Assembly (NCBI GenBank): GCA_001692895.1
Contig: KV748178.1
Coordinates: 868,001 to 932,000, forward strand
Reading direction: 5' to 3'
DNA length: 64,000 bases
Origin: Cenococcum geophilum 1.58
Taxonomy: Eukaryota > Ascomycota > Dothideomycetes > Gloniales > Gloniaceae
Shown here: positions 38,440 to 48,163 of the stretch, piece by piece
How positions within the stretch are numbered: the first letter of the stretch is position 1
Layout of the letters: each line of letters begins with the position of its first letter
Translations under genes and position numbers: made by a program
The notes under the pieces: generated by a model
Seen by the model: the letters and a program-made list of their open reading frames with translations, nothing else
What the model was told of the DNA's origin: nothing
The model's database searches: none

Positions 38440-41400
38440 CGTACCCTTTTATTTACTAGCAAGAAAATAAAACTATAAGATCTTTACTATAATACTAGAA
38501 GATATTAAAAAGGTATTAGAACTGAAGCAATATATTAACCCCTAACCTCTTATACCTAAAGAATATTATAATCTAATTAATACGTTTAAGAAACAATTTA
38601 TAGACTAACTACCCCCACATTAAGATAAGTATAATTTTAAGATAGAACTTAAACCTAGTATAACGCTAAAGTTTGGCCCGTTATATGGTATATTATAAGA
38701 AGAGCTGCTTATAATATAATAATACCTTAAAGAGCACCTAAAGAAAGGATTTATTCGCCCTAGTTAATTACTATTTCCATACTATTTATTAAAAAACCTA
38801 AAAAAGGCTTAAGGTTTTATATTAATTATTAAGCCCTAAATACGATTATAATTTAAAACCGATATTTAATTCCTCTGCTTTAAGAAACGCTTAATTACTT
38901 AGTAAAAGTATAATACTTTATAAAGCTTAACGTAGTTACTACCTTTAATTAAATCCGTGTTTGTAAAGGAGATAAAAAGTATATAGCTTTCCGTATATAA
39001 TAGGGACTTTTTAAATACCTAGTAATGCTATTTAGTATATAGAATAGTTCTAGTACATTTTAATAATATATTAATAATACGCTTCGCGAATTCCTTAATA
39101 TATTTATTACTGTCGGGAATGAGGCAAGCGGTCGTCACGTGACCACACGTGATATATTCCCGACAATTACCGCGTATATTAATAATATCTTAATTAATTT
39201 ATCTTCGCTTTTTAAGCATTAGAAGCACATCTAAATAGTCCTTAAATGCCTATAAGACGCGGGCTTATAATGTAATATTAAGAAATATAAGTTCTATACG
39301 TCCGAAGTTATATACTTAGGCCTAATTATATCCCATAACGGAATTAAAATAAACCCTAAGAAAATTACTATAATTATAAACTAGAAAAGTCCTAGTAGTA
39401 TATAAAATATCTAAGGATTTCTAGGATTCGCAAATTTCTACTATTAATTTATTAATTACTTCTTAAAAATTATTTAGCTATTAGTAAACTTAATAAGGAA
39501 GAATATAAAATTTAAATAGACTATTAAATATAAATAAGTTTTTAACAACCTAAAATATTATTTTATAACTACTTTAATTCTTACCTACTTTAATCCGGAC
39601 CTTAAATATATTATTAAAATAGACTTATTTAATTATATACTAAGAGAAGTATTATCGTAATATAATAAAAACAGCGAGCTACGCCTAGTAGCCTTTCTCT
39701 CCTAGAAACTTACCCCTATTAAATTAAACTATAAGATATATAATAAGGAACTACTTATAATTATTAGATACTTTAAATAATGGCGCCTAAAACTTAAAGG
39801 ATTATTATTCCTAATACGCGTATTAACGGACTATAAAAACCTATAGTACTTTATAACTATAAAGCAATTAACGCAGCGCTAAATTTGTTAGGCTAAATAC
39901 CCCTTTTATAATTTAACTTAAGATTACGTACTAACCTAGCAAACTTAATTAAAAGCCTAACTTATTATAATATAATATATAGGACTTACCTATAAACGCC
40001 TCTAACAAATAGATTATAAATTAATTATAAATTCTACTACCCCCAAACGCTTTAAGAAACTACGCCCTATATTTCTAGATATAGAACTTAATAGGAATAA
40101 ATTAGAAATAGATAAGTGGATATAGAATTAATAATTATAGATATAAATATAAGATCTTTAGATAGTGATATAATAAAAGCAATTTAAATAGGGGAAACGG
40201 TAAATAAAGGATATTAATACTCGCTAAATATAAAATCCGTAATAATCGGTTATACTAGTTAATTAGAAAATATTAATCCAGATTCCAAACCCTTATAATT
40301 TAAAATCCTTAATTTATATATACGATTTCCTATAATAGGCATCTGGTATATAAAGACTATAGATTATCTAACAAGTATATACTAGCCTATAATGTATAAC
40401 CTATATAATAAAATACGTTTAAGTATATAGAATATGCGTATATAGGAGACCTTATTATAAGAAGTAAGGAGTATTTATACCGTTGCTAATCCAATATAAA
40501 AGAGCGAGATATCTTAATTAACTTTATAGTTCCTACCTATAGTAATAGGGTTTATAAATATTATAGTTATTTAACTATCTTATAAAATGCGAATTATTAT
40601 AATTCCTATAGGAATTATGTTAAAGTATTATTAGTAGCTAAATGTTTTTTAAGCTACGTCTTTAAGCTGTAACAGGCTTCCTGAATTTAATATAATAGGC
40701 AACTATAAAAGCCAGTTTATTTTAGACTTCTAGCAAGCCGCTATATAAACGATTAAGTATATAAGTATAACTCTTAACTATATTTTATCCGGAAATAAAT
40801 AATTAAACTAAAATTGGTAACAAACGCGATTATAAAATAACACCTATAAATATACTGCTCCTACCTATAAAATACTAGGAAAAATGCTACTTTACGAGAA
40901 ACGAATTAATAGGCGTAACGCCGTTCTACGCAACCTACGGATAAGACCCTTAACTTAGATTTAAACTATAACCCGAAATTAATATAACAGAACCTATAAT
41001 TAAGAGGATTTAGCTAATTAACGTATATAACTTTGCTAATTAAATAAAGTAGTTAACGGAACTATTATAAAGTAAATTAGCGTACGTTTAAATAGTATAG
41101 AAATAGCATATAAATAAAGGATAAGCTCCTATATAGGACTTTAAAAAAAGGTAATATAGTTTACCTAAATATATAAAACCTAAAGACTTAATAACCCTTA
41201 AAGAAACTAGACTGGAAGTTTGCGGGCCTATACTAAATTAAGAAGAAACTAAGCCCGTATACTTATAAGCTTAAACTACTAACTAAAATAAAAATATATC
41301 TAACGTTTTATATAAACTTGCTGTAACCCTTAAAAAGTAAACCTATAACTTATAAAGTACTACTACTACCTTCTATAATTATTAATAACGGTAACGGTTC

Positions 41401-42480
41401 TTACTTTATTAACTTAATTAATAATATATAATAGAAAACATAATCTAAACAATTTAAACTACTTATTAAGTGGGAAAGATATAAAATATAAACTTAGGAA
41501 ACCTATAACTAGATTAAAACTAACGCGCCTTTCCTAGTTAAAGAATTCTATAAAGACCATCCTTTACGGCCTACTTTAGTTAAATAGATATAATATAAAG
41601 GTAAATAACTACTACCTAATATAAATATATAAAATATAATAGCAGGAAGCTTAAAATTAAAAAGAACTTAAAATATATTATAACGTTTGTGATACGATTA
41701 TATAATATATAAGATATTAAGGAACTTTAACCGCCGGTTAAAGTTATCTAATTAGTTAAATTTGCCTTGCTAAGACTTACTATAAAGATATTAGTTTGGC
41801 TTACCGCCTTAACTAAGCTAATAGCGATTTTCTATACCGGGTATAGAAAATTCTAATTAGCCTACTTAACGATTAGAACCGGTAAAACCCTATACTACTA
41901 CTTAACGCGAAAATACGACATATAATAAGTTATAAGTCTTAACTAAAATTAAATTATTTAGACCTTTAGCTAAAAGGGGGGGTACTATAACGGGACTAGT
42001 CTAGTTATAGTAGGAATGTCTTGGTAAAACACTTGACAGATAAATTCCAACGCTTTAATTAAATTCTACTAAAGTCTATTAAAGACCGCGTGCGTATATA
42101 TGCACGCATTAACCACTAAGCCCCTAACTATTTAATTATATAATTCTCTTGTTATTCCTTTCTCTTCTTTACGCAACGTCTTGTTCTTAGCGAGAGCTAT
42201 ATACCCTTAGATTTAGATAGAATTTATATTATTCCTTTAAATCTTCCCTGAAGTCTCTCCGCGCCCTTATAGATATCTTTATTTTACCGCTTTAATACTA
42301 AAGGGCGAGCGAGAGATATATATACTTTAGGTATCTTTTATACCTAGGCCTTAGTTACTAGGTCCTCCCTAGGGTAGCTAGTTATAAGGAGGAGATAAGG
42401 TAAACCGTAGGGTTATTATCTAGACTACTAAATAGGATTATACTATAGATAGTAAGTAACTATATACTTTGCGGGCGACT
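38440..42480 (+). mobile_element. Chromodomain Gypsy fragment, heavily RIP-mutated fossil
   Basis: A second Gypsy-type pol region is readable in forward frames but much more degraded than the one at 7,340. Reverse transcriptase spans about 38,620-39,360 with the end of the thumb near FANFYY at about 39,430. RNase H is at about 39,590-39,900, integrase about 40,470-41,200, and a chromodomain-like stretch (KWERYK ... FLVKEFYKDHPLRP) about 41,465-41,575. A purine-rich tract near 41,970 precedes sequence that looks like a right LTR (from about 41,976), but I find no left copy in the window and the right end is not defined. It carries a nested 55-bp insertion at 39,111-39,165. It is thoroughly broken (many dozens of changes), so it is older or more strongly RIP-mutated than the first element. 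Confidence 0.75.
39111..39165. mobile_element. 55-bp solo-LTR-like insertion with ATTAC target duplication
   Basis: TGTCGGGAAT opens and ATTCCCGACA closes this 55-bp palindromic-ended insert. ATTAC is duplicated at 39,106-39,110 and 39,166-39,170. It keeps CG and CACGTG words in strongly TA-rich surroundings, so it arrived later than the main RIP damage. TG...CA ends with a 5-bp duplication fit a solo LTR left by recombination. The size is very small, so a miniature element is possible. Confidence 0.75.
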
Positions 42481-42909
42481 ACCTTAGGGGTAAAGAATGG
42501 GGGTGTATTTGTTTATTTATTTGTCAATATAAGGTTATTAGTACTTTTAATTAGGGGTTAGAAAACGTTAGAATTTATATTATATTTATAAGGATTATAT
42601 AGGTAACGGAATAGTAATATAGTAGCTATTTACTATAAAGGGGTACTATTAGTAGTAGTTTTTAAGATCTTACTATTCTATATAAAAACTTTTTACTACC
42701 GCCTATAATATTTTAATGACGACCACTACCTCCTACCTGCATGCTGTGCGATGTCTCTACGTTAGCTCTGCTAAACCCGAAGACTAGTAGGTTTGTAGCT
42801 ATCACCCTAAACAGATACAGAGTCCGATTTTAATGGCCGCTTCTATTAATATAGGCATTAGTTAATAGTAGAGTTAATAGTTTATATATTTATATAACGC
42901 TAACTTTTA
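42481..42909. repeat. RIP-degraded DNA at the edge of the silenced block
   Basis: This degraded sequence has a milder patch at about 42,715-42,840 that keeps CA and TG words. There is no gene or repeat that I can name. Confidence 0.4.
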
Positions 42910-42911
42910 TA

Positions 42912-43186
42912 TCCCTTAACCCGTTGAAATTCGTCTAATAATTACCAGCCAATTAAAGTATTTAAATTAGCGAAAGACACTGAATAAAATCTATAAGGGG
43001 GTAATATGAACGAGTCAGCCGCCCCCCTACTAGTATAGGTGAAGAAATAAGCGAGTCCAAAATGACATAGCGGGACCAAGTTATTTTATTTACTATACTA
43101 GCATGGGGGGTATGACCCGTTCATGTTACCCCCTTGTAGTCGTAAACTTAAGCGACCTTGGCGTAGGACTCCAATGGGTCAAGGGA
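42912..43186. mobile_element. Miniature inverted-repeat element, second family member, with a nested element
   Basis: TCCCTTAACCCGTT at the left and AATGGGTCAAGGGA at the right are inverted copies. TA flanks both ends (42,910-42,911 and 43,187-43,188). The ends and an internal CAGCCAATTAA match the element at 14,128-14,423. Its middle is occupied by another palindromic element (42,996-43,134). Confidence 0.8.
42996..43134. mobile_element. 139-bp palindromic element nested inside the miniature element
   Basis: The left arm AGGGGGTAATATGAACG and the right arm CGTTCATGTTACCCCCT are inverted copies. The similarity extends about 40 bp inward, through CCCCCCTACTAGTATA against TATACTAGCATGGGGGG. 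A TA/TG pair flanks the ends, so a TA target is possible. It is absent from the related element at 14,128-14,423, which supports insertion. Confidence 0.75.
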
Positions 43187-43239
43187 TAAGAATTATATAT
43201 AAAATCTCGCCAACTACTAATAAAAATTTTAGACACCCC

Positions 43240-43294
43240 CTAGACGTCTACTACCGTAGCTGATATAATCAAGCGCTAATTAGTAGACGTCTAG
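43240..43294. repeat. 55-bp inverted repeat (CTAGACGTCTACTA ends)
   Basis: CTAGACGTCTACTA at the left is matched by TAGTAGACGTCTAG at the right around a 27-bp loop. It lies at the border between the RIP-mutated block and normal DNA and may be a small element or a remnant of one. Confidence 0.7.
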
Positions 43295-43528
43295 TTACGA
43301 GATAATTATTATAGAAGTTGATAAGCAATTATATAAGCAGCTTGTGATTGGATAAACGTATTGTAGCGAGGGAACAAACAAATGCCTGGATCTACAGAAC
43401 ACGGGTTGGTACTCCATTTTCGCCCATCACGAGTCATTGCCGTACGACAACACATCTTTCTAAGATATTCAGCGCTTTTCTTTTTCTTTGGTGGGAAATA
43501 GTCCGTAACGTCATATAATTTTCCGTCG

Positions 43529-44643
43529 ATGGCAGGTTCTTACAATGAGGCATTATCGAATATACGTCAATATGCCACCGAGGCTCAGGATGCGCAAGAA
43601 AGCCAGATGGATGTCGACGTGTCGAGCGTCGAGACGCGTCTTGATAGTACCTTGAAAGAGCTCCAAGATCGTGTCAAGCAACAACAAATTGCCCTAGACA
43701 AGGTACTGCGCCACATTACAGCCCTCTCTTCACCGAAAGCCCAATTTTTTAACATGCAACGTAGCTACGCGCCGCACCTCCAGGCGGTGTCCCCACGGCC
43801 CCATCTGCCGATCCACGAGAGCGTCTGAAGCAATTACTTATTCTAAAAGATGCGTATAAGCGCCTTACTCCGTCTGAGCCGTTTCTTCCCTCGCGTGGCT
43901 CGATTCTCCCGGCGATCTTGGCAGCCCGAACAATCCAGCAAACCATTTCCGGCACAAAAGAAGCAATCGCCAGCACGCAAGAGCAGCTCAAAGAAAAGGA
44001 GGCTTTACTTCGGCAGGAAGAAGCCAACCTGCACGATGCTAATCTTATCACTGCGAGCATAGAAAGTCGCATTGAGAAGCTCCGTGCACAGAAGCTCGCT
44101 AAATCCCAACAAACATCTTTGCAAGCGGCCAACAACATGATTCGTGCGAAGCAGAAGAAAAAGCAAGACTATGACAACGAAATGAGAGAGCTTGGGCAAG
44201 CTTTTGAAGCCTTCGTTGACGAGAATCTTGCCGGGATGTTGGCAGCTGAAGAACTAGGAGGGCCTGTTGTTGGCGACATGACGGAGATTGATGACGGCAT
44301 CCTCGCGGCTGGTTTTTCCCAGAAGGGAAGGCCAAAGTCACTCAAGAAGATGGTTCCAGATTCGAAGAGGCAGAGACGAATTGATGAGATATGGGGAAAC
44401 AAGGCAGCTGACGACAATGGAGAGCTGCTTAGTGAAATGGATGCAGCTGGAAGAGAGCTTCGGGAGTTAATTGAAGAACTATTCAATGCACTGGTTGTAC
44501 CTGGAGGTTCAGGAGCGTATGTAGGTCTAGAGAGGGATTCGGCAGCCTCCAGATTCCTGGTTCGAGCGAAGGTTGCCCAGTTCCACCCCAAGGACGCTCG
44601 AAAGTTGAGGCTAATCGATTTTGGGAGAGAGCTGGACGACTGA
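43529..44643 (+). CDS. Inner-kinetochore protein CENP-K
   Basis: CENP-K is part of the constitutive centromere-associated network that links CENP-A chromatin to the outer kinetochore. Exon 1 is 43,529-43,702, a 62-bp intron (43,703-43,764, GTACTG...CGTAG with a TTAAC branch-like site) follows, and exon 2 is 43,765-44,643. The product is 350 residues. The N-terminus and the centre (about residues 30-58 and 110-200) are coiled coil. The C-terminus has the family's ending: GGSGAYVGLERDSAASRFLV, then KVAQFHPKDARKLRLIDFGR. The ATG at 43,529 is the first in frame after a TA-rich leader, and the splice keeps one frame between two otherwise unlinked open reading frames. Its start codon lies under 250 bp from the RIP-mutated block, so its promoter must sit on the border. 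Family assignment rests on the C-terminal pattern and coiled-coil layout. Confidence 0.78.
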
Positions 44644-46099
44644 TTTTGATGAAGAGGGGGCGAGACAGCGTCGACTCTGTGCTTGAGTTCCTCATTATTG
44701 CTTTCTATATCAAGGAGCTCGTGAATGAAACAAGCCAGACTGCTCCTTCTGAAAATTCAACCATCTCTGGGTGCTCAATTTGGCTAACGTATCGAAGGGG
44801 CGCATAACGTGGCTTTGTCTTAACGATGCCCGATTCCATTGCACATGACCTCTTTAAGGCAAACACTGCCTTATGCAGCCGTCAAGACTCATTATAGTAC
44901 ATTTTCTTTGAAACGCCTAGAGAGACGATCGGCTTGCGTCATGTTCAGCTAAACATGCGTCAACGTACCCTCGTGACTGACCTTATATCTTCACGAATCA
45001 TGCGGCTGTCAATTAAGCATCACAACTACCTCATCAGCGAACTTGTGGCTTCAAACTCCTCTTATCCGGCGAAATTACTGTCCGCTATGATCTTTGGTAG
45101 CTGAAATGAATGCTCACTCCTCAAGAACATTGATGACCGAGCTCTTTTATATGGATCGTCACCCAATCTTGCCTCATGCGAACTGTTTCTTCCTTTTCAT
45201 GCGAATCATCTCTTCTCGTTTCATGCTACATGATATTGATTATTACAGGGGAAAGGACGAACACAAATTATGAAACAAAGCCCACAAGCCTTCCTTTTCT
45301 ACTATAATAAGTTAAGACCGGATCTAAAATTCCGCAACATAGCATATAGAGTCATATGGTCATCAAAATGAAAGCAGACTTAATTATCGGCAAGGTATGG
45401 TTTTTGATCTCCCAACTAGTAAAGTCTGATTGTCCCGGCTTTAAGCTCTGATCTTCCACATATGCACCAGTGCTTTGATATCAATCTAATCTTCAAGAAT
45501 GAATACATATTAGCGTACCGTTAAATCAAGCACGCTAGACTTCCAGCAATTATGTGTCGGTACATGATGCAAACACAACTAACTAAACTAATATTGAATC
45601 CAGCCTGACCCACAGCTATGATAGAAACGCTCCCCTATAGCGCATCAAGCTGTCAACGTCAAACGTAATCAGCTTCTGCATCTAATCCAACGTCGTCGAG
45701 TTTACCATACCATGCGCCTTACCAATGTTTCAGTACCCGTAATCTAGCCTCAATAGCACGCGGTGTTGGGCCGCGCCCCACCTTGCAAGCTCCCCAACTC
45801 CCAACTCCTGCTGATACAAACTCAACCGGCAGCACTCAGGCAAGCAGTCGCATCATGACATCGTGCATCCGAGGGAATCCGAGGGAAGAAAACGTGACGT
45901 CCACCCCGCGCCTCACGCGTACAGCGTTCAAACGCCATGGTGACGCCGGTAGAGGCGCCGCGGGTGTAAGAAGCAGTGAGCGGCGGCGACCTTCACCCAG
46001 CGGATGCAGAAGCGCATGCTGCGGATAATGGAATCACCAGTTGCGCTGCCAGGATCACACCTGGGAGTTCAAAGGAGAATGTCCGTGGCGGCCCAGAAA

Positions 46100-46142
46100 A
46101 ATGCTCGGGCAGGGCTCCGGGCAGGGCTCTAGGCAGGGCTCA
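46100..46142. repeat. Three tandem copies of a 13-14-bp GGGCAGGGCTC unit
   Basis: GGGCAGGGCTC is repeated three times with spacing of 13-14 bp. It is a short local tandem repeat in intergenic DNA. Confidence 0.75.
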
Positions 46143-46627
46143 AAGCAAGACAAAAAGCTGAAGCCTATTCCGCAGACGCAAAAATGCCTGAACATTGGCC
46201 ACCGAGAATGGGACTGAAGGGGCAAGTCTTGGGTGCTGCAGTTGCCCAGGTGGTGCCGGAAGACTGCCGGTTGGGCAGCGGGGTGTGGCGCCTGCATCAG
46301 AGACGCCGCTCCAGATGAGTAGGTATGCCCTTACATACGCAGGCATGTCGAGCCCTGCCTGATGCCTCTCGGAGTTGACACCGAGCTGAATGCATCGACC
46401 CCAGACATCATGCTGCTATTATTCCAATATTCCAATATGAACCCCTCCATAATGCCCATTAGCGTGATACCACCTCAGGATCGGTGAAACCTCCGACCCA
46501 ATCGCCCCAATATAGCCACTAGACCAATCGCAGCATGGCCCCTCACGCCGAAACAGGAAAGAGCTCTCACAGTCTTCGACCACCTGTGGCTGTGCTATTC
46601 AAGATACCAGAAAAGGGTTCAGGGCCC

Positions 46628-46639
46628 CGCGCGCGCGCG
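46628..46639. repeat. (CG)6 dinucleotide run
   Basis: An uninterrupted alternating CG run lies in intergenic DNA. Such CG richness contrasts with the RIP-mutated left block. Confidence 0.8.
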
Positions 46640-46721
46640 AAGAAAAACGGGCCTGGAGCAAAATGCCTCGGTTGAAACATAGCATAACATCATCCTGCAG
46701 GGTCCGAGGGTCCCAAAATGC

Positions 46722-46750
46722 CCAGCCAGCCAGCCAGCCAGCCAGCCAGC
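46722..46750. repeat. (CCAG)7 microsatellite
   Basis: A perfect tetranucleotide repeat of about seven units lies in intergenic DNA. Confidence 0.9.
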
Positions 46751-48163
46751 AACCCGAAATCGCCATCTGTGGCAAAAAAAAAAGATGAGCCGACGCGAGC
46801 CCTAAACCCAAACCTAAATCTAAACCCCCTGGGACTCACCGACTAACTACAACTGATAACCAATCATTAGCCCGAGACCTGAGGATGATCCCCTTTCCCC
46901 GGGTACGAGTCCTGTCACGAGACGGCATGTCACTCGGTCGATCCTTTCCCGCGCTGGCACGCTGCGCGCCACTCGCGCGCCCGCCAGGAGCCCAAGATGA
47001 AGCGTGTGGCGAGTTTCAGTGTGGCTAGGGTAAATCCACCTATATTTGTATAAGCAGAAAAAAAAAAACCCCTCGCCGATCCCGCAGATCGTTTGCGGCG
47101 GCCTGTTCTGATTATAGCAGCGCTGGGTCAAATGCAGGGCGAGAGACGCGCAATGCGGTGGCGCCGCTGTCAAAAATTCTAGAAGTTGGTAGAAAAACGC
47201 CAGAAGTTGGCAGGGCTGGAATAGGGGGGAGGAGATGAATCCTGCGTGACAAGAGCAGCCCAGCCCGAGCAGCGAACGGGGTGGAGGTCCTTAGCCAATC
47301 GCTACCAGCCCTACTCACCGAGCAAAAGAGAGCACCATCTAAGCGGTAAGGTTTTTTAAGGGGCGAACTCTGAAGCGCGGCGCAGGTAAAGGCCGTACGC
47401 ATAAGGGGGTGTAAATCAATTCACCACGGTGTATTCCGTCTAAGTCGATGACACCAAAGGGCTGCTTTCTCGCGCAGCACCGACTTCATTGGTTCTATCA
47501 TGAAGGGAGCCTAAATTGGCACAAGTACAAGTGACGAAAGCCAAAAGCCAAATCCGAAAGGGAGAAAAGCTAGAACTTCCTACTCAAACCTCTAACGACA
47601 AAGGAAAGGCCGTATGGCTATGGACTGTGATACAGAGCAATGTGTAGCGATTCAATTGGCGCGTCCGCCTCAAAGAAAATAGTTGAGTGTTAAATAGCCT
47701 GTCATTACTGACATCGCCAGATCGGAATTGCAGGGGTATTTCCACCATGACAAAAAGCCGGCGCTTCAAAAAGGTATTAGAGTAGGCACTGCAAAATAGT
47801 TGCAGGTTGAATTAAGTAGATGGAAAAAATAAATAATAATATCGAGAGAAAAAAAAACCGAAGTTCAAAGAAATCATTCTGAGCCAATGTAGCTGGTAAC
47901 GGTAAAGAAAGATTCTCCACCTGCTCGCCCATGTGTGCAATTTCCTCGTGTACGTAGCATCTTTAAACTGAATGTAAATGGGTATCGTAAAACAAAAAAA
48001 GGCCCCTGTTCGAGCTTGTGGTATCTTCAATACGAATAAAACGCCAGTGGTGCATCAACCAGTCCCTAAAGCGGTTCCTATCCAGCGCTTCGTTTGTGCG
48101 AATAGTACATATCATTAGTGGTCATTAGGAGTAGAGCGGGGGCCGCAAGGCCGTAGTATCGCT

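Larger units (their letters stand above)
44644..48163. other. 3.5-kb intergenic region
   Basis: No open frame here has the composition or splice pattern of a gene. Frames such as 45,783-46,028 and 46,847-47,173 are low-complexity and overlap one another on both strands. The region holds three short repeats listed separately (46,100-46,142, 46,628-46,639 and 46,722-46,750). It contains the 3' ends of the two flanking genes, which converge. Confidence 0.6.

Noticed and set aside
1-43330. A CRISPR array or bacterial origin for the repeat-rich left part
   Set aside because: Repeats are degenerate minisatellites without regular spacers. The Gypsy elements and RIP pattern and the introns next door are fungal.
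45783-47402. Several open frames of 60-108 residues on both strands
   Set aside because: They overlap one another, are rich in low-complexity sequence and microsatellite translation, and have no domain or splice support.
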